This document shows, in pieces, positions 1 through 8,362 of a DNA stretch of 64,000 nucleotides. The notes under the pieces were generated by a model that was not told where the DNA came from, did not search any database, and saw only the letters and a list, made by a program, of their open reading frames with translations. The translations under genes were made by a program, and so were the position numbers. This DNA comes from Anaerobaca lacustris. Lineage in GTDB: Bacteria > Planctomycetota > Phycisphaerae > Sedimentisphaerales > Anaerobacaceae. The DNA is taken from assembly GCF_030012215.1 (NCBI RefSeq), contig NZ_JASCXX010000005.1:124001-188000 (forward strand). The letters run 5' to 3'. Position 1 is the first letter of the stretch. Every line of letters begins with the position of its first letter.

Positions 1-1
1 G

Positions 2-352
2 ATCCAGGACCACTTCGAGCAGAAGCTGGACAACAACGGAGACATGCTGCACATCCGTCCGGGAGAGCCCTGGAATCTGCCTCAGTGGCGCAACCATGAC
101 AAGTTCCCAGATGCGTTGCTCGAAATCTTTCGTCACAGCCGAACGTCCTGGACAGTCAAAGCCGAGGCCCCCTGGGACCCTCAGGGCACCGGGTTCTCCA
201 ACACGCTGTGGCTCGATGGGCACGTCTCTGCGATCCAGCAGACGCGAGGTGAAGACGTGCCCGCCCGTTGGTACACCGGCGACAGACGCGATGGAAGTCA
301 GAGTTGCTGGGTGGGCAATTCCGAGGAAGAAGCCAGACGCCTGCGATATTGA
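2..352 (+). CDS. Pilin-like protein with C-terminal DGHV motif (5' partial)
   Basis: The reading frame is open from the first bases of the window, so only the last 116 residues are present and the start lies outside. The visible part contains a histidine-rich stretch followed by NTLWLDGHV and ends in arginine-rich residues. Ending in a DGHV-type motif is the hallmark of the type II secretion pseudopilin-like proteins (DUF1559 / H-X9-DG group) that are greatly expanded in planctomycetes; they are exported after cleavage of an N-terminal methylation-type leader, which cannot be checked here. The last 55 bases overlap, tail to tail, the end of the gene on the opposite strand. The family call rests on the C-terminal motif only. 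Confidence 0.6.
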   Translation: MQDHFEQKLDNNGDMLHIRPGEPWNLPQWRNHDKFPDALLEIFRHSRTSWTVKAEAPWDPQGTGFSNTLWLDGHVSAIQQTRGEDVPARWYTGDRRDGSQSCWVGNSEEEARRLRY

Positions 353-2385
353 CAGAAGGCATCCACGCCATCCGAATTCCGCGATCCCTGAGTGATCGCG
401 CGGATGGAGTGGAGTCTGTGCAATAGCGATCCGATGCGGGAGCCTTCGCCCAGGTGCAGGTCGGTGACGGCGACGCGGTTGATCACGCGGATGACGTCGG
501 CGTCGCTGCCGGGCTCGCGATAGGCCCAGACGCAGTGGATCGCATAGGGCCGACCCGCCACATCCCCCACGTAGAGCATGACGTGGCCTTTCGTGTGCAG
601 AAGGCTCACGCCGGGGATCGCATGCATCAGCACCGCCTCCAGCTTGTCCTCGTCGGAGTCGTCCGGTTCGAAACACCTCAGTATCGGGCCCACCCGGGCC
701 TGGTCGGAGGAGTTCCGGGGCAGATGGACACCCATCGCGGCGAACACCTCCTGTACGAACTGAGAGCAATCCTGCTGTCCGTTGGCTCCGCCCCAGCCAT
801 ACGGCGTATCGAGCATCTCGAACGCCTGCTCGATGATGTGCCGGGGCGTGTAAGAGAGGTTTCCCGCGACTGTCTCCCGGCGTTTGAGATAACCCGTTCG
901 CACCTGCACAGTCCCATCCTCCCGCCGCGTGGGCAACAGCACAGCCACGAGATCGCCGTCGGAATCATCCGCCAGAGGGAGCTTCGATCCCATGCGGACA
1001 AAGCCATAATGCTGGGTCAACTTTGCATCCAGATAGATATCGCCCTTGGTGCGAACGACCGTCACGAACGGCCGGCTCATCATGTCCCGCAACCGCTCCT
1101 GCGAACACAAGGCCAGCTTCTGAGCTTCAACCCATCCGTCGCTGGAAGGCCCCATCGCGTAGAACCACCGCCGGTCGGCACTCGTGTGCAGGATCGCCAC
1201 GGGCGTGCCGATATCCAGTGCGCTGTTCTGCACTTCGTCGAAATCGACGTCCCCCACCTCGGCGTACAGACCCTCGGCGGTCGGCAGCAATCTCTGGTCG
1301 GCATTGCAGACCACAAATCCGAACCTGACTTTCACGGCAGGGCCGATGGATTCCAGGCGCATGTTGTCTTTTATGGATGCGTAGAAGGACGTACCAGCTT
1401 GGCGGCCGTCTCCGCCGTACAAGGTCCTGGTCCGGAAGCTGTTCAATTCGCATTTCAGGATCGCACGTAGATCCGGCCCGTCGAATTCCAGTGGGAAATT
1501 CGCGATGTCCTTCGTCAGCCGCAGGCGAGTCTGTGTATCGTCGTTCAATTCGTCGATCTCATCGCCAGAGAGAATGACGCGGTCCGGCTCTGCCAGCCGG
1601 CCGATCCAGAATCCGGGCGTCTGCATTTCCGCCTCGACACCCCGCAGAACGGTCGGAGCCGCAAGGTACGTCCGTGCCTCCGGGGCCACCGACGAAGTGC
1701 ATCCGGCCAGACCCATCAGGCACCCGACAATGACGACGCAGGCGGTAACGACGTTCAGCAGGTCGGGCCAGGAGGTGAGGAGGTGGTCGGGTCTTTCGGC
1801 CTCGATCTTGCGCAGATGCTTGCGGGCCTGGCCGCCGGTTTTGACGACGGCGGCACGCACGCCGGCCTTGCGGGCCTGGCGGACGTCGTGGTCGGTGTCG
1901 CCGATATAGATCGTGCGCTGCGGCGCGACGCCGAAATCCTCGACCAGGCGTTTGATCCCCTCGGCGCGCGAGTCGGCGGCGTTCTTCAACGGCATTGAAG
2001 AACGCACGGCGTCCCAGTCCTGAAATCGAAATGTCGCAACGATGCGCTCGATCGACTCGATCTTCAGTCCGCTGAGCACCGCGACCCGGACGCCCCGCCG
2101 CTTCAGCTCGACCAGGGCCTCTTCGACCCCATCGAACACAACGATTTGGTCGAGCACCGCGTGGGGAAACAACTCCCAGAACCGCTCGTGACAGGCGTCG
2201 GTGCGGTCCTTGTGCCCGTCGGGCAGCCAGGCGTGAATGTACTGCCAGATGCTCGTGCCGAAGACACCGTAGACTGGATCGGCATGCCCATCGGGAATAC
2301 CCAACTCGGTCGCGGCCCGCCGGACCGCCGCGATGATCGCCTCGTCCGTCCGGACCATCGTGCCGCCAAGATCCGTTACGACCAT
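298..2385 (-). CDS. HAD-family hydrolase joined in frame to an NlpC/P60 cell-wall peptidase lipoprotein
   Basis: A single open frame of 695 residues carries two proteins that are normally separate. Residues 1 to about 210 are a HAD hydrolase: motif I is DLGGT, with the usual second aspartate replaced by glycine as in phosphonatase-like members, and YIGDTDHDV gives the later acidic motif. Then comes a hydrophobic stretch ending LMGLAGC, which looks like a lipoprotein signal and lipobox. The rest matches NlpC/P60 endopeptidases with an N-terminal domain, SH3-like region and catalytic core: Cys in QQDCSQFV and His in KGHVMLYVG. No good start codon with a ribosome site was found for the second half (only weak CTG codons near 1758-1761, or ATG at 1716 inside the signal). 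The ATG at 2385 was chosen because HAD motif I begins there; a GTG at 2391 is an alternative. Either a true fusion, translational coupling from a poor start, or a sequencing indel that removed a stop. Confidence 0.65.
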   Translation of the reverse strand: MVVTDLGGTMVRTDEAIIAAVRRAATELGIPDGHADPVYGVFGTSIWQYIHAWLPDGHKDRTDACHERFWELFPHAVLDQIVVFDGVEEALVELKRRGVRVAVLSGLKIESIERIVATFRFQDWDAVRSSMPLKNAADSRAEGIKRLVEDFGVAPQRTIYIGDTDHDVRQARKAGVRAAVVKTGGQARKHLRKIEAERPDHLLTSWPDLLNVVTACVVIVGCLMGLAGCTSSVAPEARTYLAAPTVLRGVEAEMQTPGFWIGRLAEPDRVILSGDEIDELNDDTQTRLRLTKDIANFPLEFDGPDLRAILKCELNSFRTRTLYGGDGRQAGTSFYASIKDNMRLESIGPAVKVRFGFVVCNADQRLLPTAEGLYAEVGDVDFDEVQNSALDIGTPVAILHTSADRRWFYAMGPSSDGWVEAQKLALCSQERLRDMMSRPFVTVVRTKGDIYLDAKLTQHYGFVRMGSKLPLADDSDGDLVAVLLPTRREDGTVQVRTGYLKRRETVAGNLSYTPRHIIEQAFEMLDTPYGWGGANGQQDCSQFVQEVFAAMGVHLPRNSSDQARVGPILRCFEPDDSDEDKLEAVLMHAIPGVSLLHTKGHVMLYVGDVAGRPYAIHCVWAYREPGSDADVIRVINRVAVTDLHLGEGSRIGSLLHRLHSIRAITQGSRNSDGVDAFCQYRRRLASSSELPTQQL

Positions 2386-2548
2386 ATCCACGCTTCTGCT
2401 GCACTGCGCCAAGGGAGCCACCTCAGAACACCGACACACCACTTGCATACCGCCCGGCACCGCCCGGACGCGGGAACGCCACCTTATAGTCGCTGGAACC
2501 GGCGCATTCAAGAACAGTTCTCTCCTGCTTGGCGACGCCGGGACGGGG

Positions 2549-3031
2549 TTACTTCTCTTCGACCTTGAAGACTGCGAAGCCGCTCTTGAGGTAGTTGTCG
2601 AGGGCGCGGGGGTGGTCGTCGGTGCAGGTGTGGACCCAGACGCGGCGGGCGCCCCAGGCGAAGGCGCTCTCGACGGCATGGTCGAGCAACGGACCGCCGT
2701 GGCCGTGGCCGATGAACTCCCCCGTCAGGCCGAAGATGCGGATCTCGACGCTCTCGCCCTGCTGCTGCAACTCGTAGTAGCCGACGAGCGAACCCTGCTG
2801 GTACGCGACGAACGTTCGCAGGTTGTCGGCGGCCGCATACTCGCGCCAGCGATCACCCGACCAGGCGAGGCGGGCGATCCACTTCCAGTCTTGCCCGATG
2901 TACTCGTACAGGAACCGGTTGAAACGGGGCTGCTTGACCACGCACTCGCGGACCTCGAAGCCGGCGTGCGAACGGTCCCTGCGGACCCACTGGTCCTTCT
3001 CGGTGATCTCAAGATGGGTGGTGCGAATCAC
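2549..3031 (-). CDS. GNAT-family N-acetyltransferase
   Basis: A 160-residue protein with the GNAT fold: the acetyl-CoA binding motif A is seen as FIGHGHGGPLL, preceded by the beta-strand segment GESVEIRIFGL and followed by a C-terminal region (ALDNYLKSGFAVFK) typical of the last strand. Such enzymes transfer acetyl from acetyl-CoA to an amine; the substrate cannot be read from sequence. The GTG at 3031 is preferred as start because AAAGGATAAGA lies directly upstream; an ATG at 3091 would add 20 poorly conserved-looking residues. It stands alone, head to head with the serpin gene. Confidence 0.75.
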   Translation of the reverse strand: MIRTTHLEITEKDQWVRRDRSHAGFEVRECVVKQPRFNRFLYEYIGQDWKWIARLAWSGDRWREYAAADNLRTFVAYQQGSLVGYYELQQQGESVEIRIFGLTGEFIGHGHGGPLLDHAVESAFAWGARRVWVHTCTDDHPRALDNYLKSGFAVFKVEEK

Positions 3032-3187
3032 TCTTATCCTTTCTGCGTGTGCCAGGACCGGCATCTTAGCGGCGTTTTCGGCGTCGCTCAAGAGATTCGC
3101 GTGATTCCGGAAAGACGCCGGTCAACCGAAACGGTAGAATGATCGTCATAGCGAGTGGAAAGGGTTCTTTCTTGGAAGGATAGATCG

Positions 3188-4462
3188 ATGAAGACGCTCA
3201 GCACGGCAATGATCGGAATGATGGTTATCGGCTGCGCCGCCCACGGCTCGGCCGACGAGAAGGCCGAGATCGCGGCTGCCGCCCATCAGGCGGTCGTCGA
3301 TGGGAACTATCGGTTCGCTCTCGCCCTCTACGAGAAGTTGCGGACCGGCGACGGCAACCTGTTCTTCTCGCCGTACAGCGTCTCGACGGCGTTGGCGATG
3401 ACCTACGCCGGGGCGCGAGGCGAGACCGAGCGGCAAATGGCCGAGACGATGTGGTACCCCACCTCGACCGAGGTCCTGGAAAAGCTGGGCGTCGCCGGCA
3501 AGCCAATGACGGCCGAGGAGTTCGCCGGGGCGTTCGGCCGGATCATTCGCGATCTCAACGCGCGGGGCGGCACGGACGCCTATGAGCTACGGGTCGCCAA
3601 TGCGCTGTGGGGCCAGAAGGACTTCGCCTTCCTCGACGCGTTCGCCAGGCTCGTCGAGGCCGAGTACGGCGGGCGCATCCGCAACGTCGATTTCGTCGCC
3701 GCTGCCGAGAAGGCCCGCCAGACGATCAACACGTGGGTCGAAGAGCAGACCAACGGCAAGATCAAGGACCTCATCAGCCAGGGCGCCATCGGGCCGATGA
3801 CCCGGCTGGTGCTGACCAACGCAATCTACTTCAAAGGCAACTGGGCCCGCCAGTTCAAAGAGGACCGGACGGAAGACGCCCCCTTCACACTGCTCGACGC
3901 CGGCAAGGTCCAGGTCCCCATGATGAATCAGAAGGCCAAATTCGGCTATGCGGAGATCGACGATCTGCAAGTGCTGCAACTGCCGTATGTTGGCGATGAG
4001 CTATCGATGGTGATCCTGCTGCCGAAAGTAACCGACGGGATCGGCCGGCTCGAACAGCAACTGACCGCCGCGAACCTCGCAAGATGGCTCGACGACCTCC
4101 GCGAACGGGAGGTGATCGTTTCGATCCCCAAGTTCAAGATGACCAGTAAGTTCAGCCTGGAGAGCGCGTTGCGCTCGATGGGCATGGGACAGGCGTTCAC
4201 GGGCGCCGCCGATTTTTCGGGCATGACGGGTCGTCGCGACCTGTTCATCTCGGCGGTGATCCACCAGGCCTATGTGGACGTCAATGAGGAAGGCACCGAA
4301 GCGGCCGCCGCGACGGGCGTGGTGATGAAACTGACCTCGCTCGGACCCGACCGCACGCCGGTGTTCAGGGCCGATCACCCGTTCCTCTTCATGATCCGTG
4401 ACAACACCTCCGGCAGCATTCTCTTTCTCGGCCGCGTCTCGGACCCCCGGCCACAAGACTGA
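3188..4462 (+). CDS. Serpin (serine protease inhibitor), predicted lipoprotein
   Basis: A 424-residue full-length serpin. The N-terminus (MKTLSTAMIGMMVIGC) is a short signal with a lipobox-like end, so the protein is probably anchored outside the cytoplasmic membrane. Family features in order are NLFFSPYSVSTALAM, the LTNAIYFKGNW strand, the hinge EEGTEAAAATG and the C-terminal FRADHPFLFMI. The hinge has small residues from P15 to P9, as in inhibitory serpins that insert their loop after cleavage. Counting as in alpha-1-antitrypsin puts Thr-Ser at P1-P1', which is an inference and would suggest a protease other than trypsin. The start at 3188 has GGAAGGA upstream. Serpins are uncommon in bacteria; a role against host, predator or own exported proteases is possible but not shown. 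Confidence 0.9.
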   Translation: MKTLSTAMIGMMVIGCAAHGSADEKAEIAAAAHQAVVDGNYRFALALYEKLRTGDGNLFFSPYSVSTALAMTYAGARGETERQMAETMWYPTSTEVLEKLGVAGKPMTAEEFAGAFGRIIRDLNARGGTDAYELRVANALWGQKDFAFLDAFARLVEAEYGGRIRNVDFVAAAEKARQTINTWVEEQTNGKIKDLISQGAIGPMTRLVLTNAIYFKGNWARQFKEDRTEDAPFTLLDAGKVQVPMMNQKAKFGYAEIDDLQVLQLPYVGDELSMVILLPKVTDGIGRLEQQLTAANLARWLDDLREREVIVSIPKFKMTSKFSLESALRSMGMGQAFTGAADFSGMTGRRDLFISAVIHQAYVDVNEEGTEAAAATGVVMKLTSLGPDRTPVFRADHPFLFMIRDNTSGSILFLGRVSDPRPQD

Positions 4463-4499
4463 CCACAACTCTTAACATCTTCTCTGCAAACACCTTGCG

Positions 4500-4524
4500 C
4501 CCCTCCCGGCTAAACCGGGAGGGG
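4500..4524 (+). terminator. Perfect hairpin downstream of serpin gene
   Basis: Arms CCCCTCCCGG and CCGGGAGGGG form a perfect 10-base stem with a 5-base loop, 38 bases after the serpin stop codon. No T-run follows, so it may be a Rho-assisted terminator or an mRNA 3' stabiliser rather than a classic intrinsic terminator. Confidence 0.5.
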
Positions 4525-4564
4525 TCGTCCGCAAAGAAAAATCACTTCTTCTGCAAAAAAGGGC

Positions 4565-4593
4565 TTGAACTGCGCAAACAGATAATACACAAT
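4565..4593 (+). promoter_or_regulatory. Candidate promoter for the GntR/ABC operon
   Basis: TTGAAC at 4565-4570 and CACAAT at 4588-4593 are spaced by 17 bases. The -10 end touches the operator palindrome, which fits autorepression by the GntR protein encoded just downstream. Confidence 0.45.
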
Positions 4594-4613
4594 GTACTAA
4601 TGATATTAGTACA
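4593..4613. promoter_or_regulatory. Operator palindrome for YtrA-type GntR regulator
   Basis: TGTACTAAT, spacer GAT, ATTAGTACA: a perfect 9+3+9 inverted repeat located 33 bases before the GntR start codon and overlapping the candidate -10 box. GTACTA...TAGTAC half-sites are the type expected for YtrA-subfamily GntR repressors, so the site is probably bound by the protein it precedes. Confidence 0.75.
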
Positions 4614-4645
4614 CTTGTCGTGCGGATAAGTTGAGAACGGTCGCC

Positions 4646-5062
4646 ATGGCACTTTGGATGCAGATATCCAGCGGTTCTGAGACGCCCATCTACCAGCAAC
4701 TGGTCGAGCAGATCAGCGGGGCGATCGCGCGGGGCGAGCTGCGAACGGGCGACAAGCTTCCGGCGGTCCGGGCCCTGGCGGCCGAACTGGTGATCAACCC
4801 AAACACCGTGGCGCGGGCCTACACGTTGCTGGAGCAATCGGGTCTGGTCACGACAAAGACCGGCTCGGGCACGTTCGTCAGCGACCCGGCGTTGCGTCAT
4901 GCGGACGCCGCCCAGATCAACGCCCTCGCTGAACGGATGGACACGCTGATCAGCCGTGCGGTCAATCTCGGTCTCGACCGCAGCACGCTGGTGGCGCTCT
5001 TCGAAAAACGTCTGGAGAAATTTGCGGGCACACTGGATAAGGGCGAGGCGAAGAATGGCTGA
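4646..5062 (+). CDS. GntR-family transcriptional regulator, YtrA subfamily
   Basis: 138 residues. The N-terminal winged helix-turn-helix is clear: PIYQQLVEQISGAIARGEL, LPAVRALAAELVINPNTVARAY and the wing TKTGSGTFV. The short C-terminal part is a helical dimerisation tail without an effector domain, which defines the YtrA group; these repress the ABC transporter genes that follow them. The gene overlaps the ATPase start by 8 bases. ATG 4646 was chosen; a TTG at 4631 would add five residues. Probable autoregulation through the palindrome at 4593-4613. The inducing signal is unknown; in Bacillus relatives it is cell-envelope stress, which is only an analogy here. Confidence 0.9.
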   Translation: MALWMQISSGSETPIYQQLVEQISGAIARGELRTGDKLPAVRALAAELVINPNTVARAYTLLEQSGLVTTKTGSGTFVSDPALRHADAAQINALAERMDTLISRAVNLGLDRSTLVALFEKRLEKFAGTLDKGEAKNG

Positions 5063-5978
5063 GATCGTGCTGGAGACGGAGGGTCTGACGAAATACTACG
5101 GCGCCAAGCCCGCGCTGGACCATCTGGACTTGCGGGTCCCTCGCGGGTGCATCTGCGGCTTTCTCGGCCGCAACGGCGCGGGCAAAACCACTGCGATCAA
5201 GCTGATGCTCGGATTGCTTACGCCGACCGCCGGATCGGCCACCCTGCTGGGCTGCGATTCGACGTCGCTGACGCCCGCGATCCGCCAGCGCATCGGCTAT
5301 GTCACCGAAGGCCATCGGCTCTTCCGCTGGATGACCATCGGACGGCTGGAGGAGTTCCAGAGGGCCTTCTTCCCCAAGCAATGGGATGGCCGGCTCTTCG
5401 CCGAGATGATCGAATACTTCGAGCTATCCAAGAAGCAGAAGATCAAGCACCTCTCCAACGGCCAGCGGGCCCAGGTCTCGCTGGCGTTGGCGCTGGCGCC
5501 GAATCCGGAGTTGCTGGTGATGGACGATCCAACGCTCGGCCTGGACGCGGCTATCCGGCGGCAGTTCCTTGAAGGGATGATCGAGCTGATCATGCGCCAG
5601 GGGCGAACGGTGCTGTTCTCCAGCCATATCCTCGCGGACGTCGAACGCGTCGCCGATCGCATCGTCGTGATCGACAAGGGCGTGCTGCGGGCTGACTGCC
5701 CGCTCGAACAATTCCGGGCCTCGGTCCGCAAGGTGGTAGTGCATTTCGAAAACTCGGTGCCGGCCGAAGTAGAGCTTGCCGGCCTGCTCCACTTCCGTCG
5801 CAGCGAGCGGCAGCTCGAACTGACGCTGGTGGGCGTCGGCGATGCGGAGGTCGCCGATTGGGCCGCAAGGGCCGGCGCCGAGCGTTTTGATTTCGTCGAG
5901 ATGAACCTCGAAGATCAGTTCATCGAGTTCACCGCATCGCCCCATCGTCGGCGGCTGTTCCAGTGGGAGAAGGCTTAG
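5055..5978 (+). CDS. ABC transporter ATP-binding protein
   Basis: 307 residues. Walker A is GRNGAGKTT, the signature motif is LSNGQRAQVSLALAL (LSNGQ, a slight variant of LSGGQ), Walker B is LLVMDDPTLGLD and the switch histidine is in FSSHIL. A non-catalytic C-terminal tail of about 90 residues follows the core. The order GntR-ATPase-permease with 8-base overlap and then a 1-base gap shows one operon. The permease is probably the next gene. YtrA-regulated exporters usually act on envelope-active compounds, but the substrate cannot be deduced. The ATG at 5055 starts the conserved EGLTKYYG region. Confidence 0.92.
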   Translation: MAEIVLETEGLTKYYGAKPALDHLDLRVPRGCICGFLGRNGAGKTTAIKLMLGLLTPTAGSATLLGCDSTSLTPAIRQRIGYVTEGHRLFRWMTIGRLEEFQRAFFPKQWDGRLFAEMIEYFELSKKQKIKHLSNGQRAQVSLALALAPNPELLVMDDPTLGLDAAIRRQFLEGMIELIMRQGRTVLFSSHILADVERVADRIVVIDKGVLRADCPLEQFRASVRKVVVHFENSVPAEVELAGLLHFRRSERQLELTLVGVGDAEVADWAARAGAERFDFVEMNLEDQFIEFTASPHRRRLFQWEKA

Positions 5979-5979
5979 C

Positions 5980-6687
5980 ATGAGATTCCTGGCGTTGTTA
6001 CGAAAAGAGCTGCGCGAGTCGCTGCCCTGGCTGCTGCTGGCGGGACTGCTCCTGCTGGGCATCGGGCTGCTGACCCTGCGCTCCGAAGCGCAGTTCGCTC
6101 GCATAAATAGACAGCACTGGTCGAGCCGGCAGGCTCTGGGACCCGGCGAGGTCGTAAACACCTATGCTCTGGTGCGTTTCCCGCATCTTACAATGGTGGC
6201 CATATGGCTGGCGTTCATCGCACCGGGTCTGGGTCTGGCTCTGGGCGTGTGCCACTTCTGGGTACCCCTGTTCGCGCGGACCTGGTCGTTTCTGCTGCAC
6301 CGCTCGACGTCGCGAATGAGCATTCTCGGCGCCAAGCTGGCCGCGGCGATCCTCGGCCTTCTCGTCTCGCTGGGCCTGGTCTGGACCGGATTATACTGGT
6401 ACGCCTGCCGGCCGGGTCTTCTTCCGATTCCCGAACCCATCCAGATCCTGGTCGTTGGCTGGGTCTACATCGTCATCGGTCTGGTGGTCTATCTGGGAAC
6501 AGCGCTGTCGGCCTTGAGCACCGCCCGCTGGTACACCACTCGCATCTTCGGTCTGGCCTTCGCTGCACTGGCGGCCTTTGTCATTCTTCTGCAATGGCAT
6601 CCGGGCCGGGTCTTCGTACTGGCGGTGCTGGCCATCGCGATCCTGTTCGTGCAGACCGTGGCGGCCTTTTTGAGCCGGGAGTTTTAG
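5980..6687 (+). CDS. ABC transporter permease-like membrane protein
   Basis: 235 residues with about six hydrophobic segments: residues 15-30, 67-90, 110-130, 155-175, 190-210 and 215-230. The N-terminus LALLRKELRESLPWLLL resembles ABC-2 type permeases, which begin with a short amphipathic helix before the first membrane span. It follows the ATPase stop codon after one base, so the two are almost certainly made together as an exporter. No sequence motif reveals the substrate. The assignment is by position and topology. Confidence 0.7.
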   Translation: MRFLALLRKELRESLPWLLLAGLLLLGIGLLTLRSEAQFARINRQHWSSRQALGPGEVVNTYALVRFPHLTMVAIWLAFIAPGLGLALGVCHFWVPLFARTWSFLLHRSTSRMSILGAKLAAAILGLLVSLGLVWTGLYWYACRPGLLPIPEPIQILVVGWVYIVIGLVVYLGTALSALSTARWYTTRIFGLAFAALAAFVILLQWHPGRVFVLAVLAIAILFVQTVAAFLSREF

Positions 6688-6705
6688 AAAGAGGAAGTCG
6701 GGCTT

Positions 6706-8322
6706 ATGAACGCAAGAAATCCTATCCACTATATCGCACGGCCGGCCGGAGTCTTCATGGTGACACTGCTGGTGCTCCTGCTCGTGGCCTTCGCACAGGC
6801 CATCACGTTCGAAGTAGCGTCGCTTTTCTGGACGGCGACCCCGGCGTCACCTGCAGAGCCGAAGCAGGAGCTGACCCCCGAGCAGGCCAGAACGCAGAGG
6901 ATCATAGGTGCAAAGAAGGAGTTCCTTCCCGACGGCACGCTGCACCTGGTCACGCAGATCAGCGGGAATCGATCGCACCTGCTGTACAGAGCGTCTCCGT
7001 CGGATGCGCCAATGGGCCAGGAGCAGGTCTACGATGTGAATGACACGCTGCTCTGGGATGGCTCGGCCAGCGAACGACCCTATAACTACCTTTCATGGGC
7101 TCAAGCCACTCGGAACGACGGCTTCACAAGTGAGTGGATGAGACACCTTCAGCAATTTGCCGAGCCTCAGGTTCTGGAGATCCCCGTGGCAGCGACTGAC
7201 GAGTTGCTGGAGACATGGCGCTATGATCCATGGGCCGACTGTTTCGTCGGCCACAGTCTCGATGGCGATCGCGTGGGCTATCTGAGCGCCGCCGGGTGGA
7301 CCGACTCCAAGGCGGATGTCCGGCCCTGCGGTCGCTTCCAGAACTTCCAGGCCTGGTGGCCGCGGGATTCCCACAGCCCGACAGTCCAGTGGCAGACCGA
7401 GCAATGCATCTACGAGATCGACTTCGCATCGCGACAGGCCGAGCGGATTCTCGAAAGCTCCCAAAGCAAAATCGCGTACGTGGCCATGAACCCAAGCTAT
7501 CGCTTCCGGCAGGTAGGCGGCGAGACGTTGGCGCGAACTCGTCCGTTGCTGCACTGCCGGACGAGCGACGAGGTACACCATCTGATCCTGAAGGACCCCG
7601 ACCACAGAATCGCGGTCGCCACGCCGCCCGAATGGCAGCAATGGTATGTCAACCACTGTGAATTCGCGGCGACGAAGGAGAGCGTCTTTCTGCGCCGAAC
7701 GTGGCTCGACTATCCGGCGCCACCGGCACGTATAAATCCGGACTGGTGGACCGAGTTTCAACGGACCCCCAAGAATCAATCGGTCGAGCTGTATCGCGTC
7801 GATGAGACAGGCGGCCTCGATCTCGTCAATCGCTATAGCTTGACGTTGCCCGGCGGTCCGGGGACCATCCGAGAGGCAGACCCTCCGTCCCACGTGAAAC
7901 GGTTTGTGACTGCATTCTCGCCGCTTCTGTTCGACCTTTTCTGGTTGCCCTTCCCGGCGGGTTTCTGGCAGAACCTGTTGCAGCGAAGCGAGTTCGCGCG
8001 GGAGTTCATCCTGGGGGTCTTGCGGATGCGGGCGCAGTACAGCGTCTGGAGCTTGCTGGTCACCGCGGCGATGCTGGCGCTGACGTTCCGGCACGGGCGC
8101 CCCCGGCGGACCTCCTGGGGCCGGCTGGCCTTCTGGCTGGTGTTCGTGGCGCTGCTGAACCTGACGGGCTTCCTGGTCTACTGGGCGCTGAACCACACCC
8201 CGACGATGGCCTGTCCGGCCTGCGGCAAACGTCGCGGCATGAGCCGGATCGATTGCGTCCATTGCCGAGCCGCCCTGCCAACACCCGAACACGGCCAGCT
8301 CGATCTGATCTTCAGCGTCTGA
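6706..8322 (+). CDS. Membrane protein with large extracytoplasmic domain and C-terminal zinc ribbon
   Basis: I do not recognise this 538-residue protein as a named family. It has one membrane span near residues 18-38, a polar region of about 390 residues, then several C-terminal hydrophobic segments and a four-cysteine module (CPAC at 503-506 and CVHC at 517-520) that should bind zinc. It is 18 bases downstream of the permease and on the same strand, so it probably belongs to the GntR-controlled operon and may be an accessory sensor or partner of the exporter. It ends 41 bases short of the convergent 1137-residue gene. Confidence 0.6.
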   Translation: MNARNPIHYIARPAGVFMVTLLVLLLVAFAQAITFEVASLFWTATPASPAEPKQELTPEQARTQRIIGAKKEFLPDGTLHLVTQISGNRSHLLYRASPSDAPMGQEQVYDVNDTLLWDGSASERPYNYLSWAQATRNDGFTSEWMRHLQQFAEPQVLEIPVAATDELLETWRYDPWADCFVGHSLDGDRVGYLSAAGWTDSKADVRPCGRFQNFQAWWPRDSHSPTVQWQTEQCIYEIDFASRQAERILESSQSKIAYVAMNPSYRFRQVGGETLARTRPLLHCRTSDEVHHLILKDPDHRIAVATPPEWQQWYVNHCEFAATKESVFLRRTWLDYPAPPARINPDWWTEFQRTPKNQSVELYRVDETGGLDLVNRYSLTLPGGPGTIREADPPSHVKRFVTAFSPLLFDLFWLPFPAGFWQNLLQRSEFAREFILGVLRMRAQYSVWSLLVTAAMLALTFRHGRPRRTSWGRLAFWLVFVALLNLTGFLVYWALNHTPTMACPACGKRRGMSRIDCVHCRAALPTPEHGQLDLIFSV

Positions 8323-8362
8323 ACACCGTCGCCGGACCGACGACGCTCGCGAAGACCGCCCG

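Noticed and set aside
454-1470. 338-codon plus-strand frame opposite the NlpC/P60 gene
   Set aside because: Shadow of the minus-strand gene; histidine- and arginine-rich translation with no family character.
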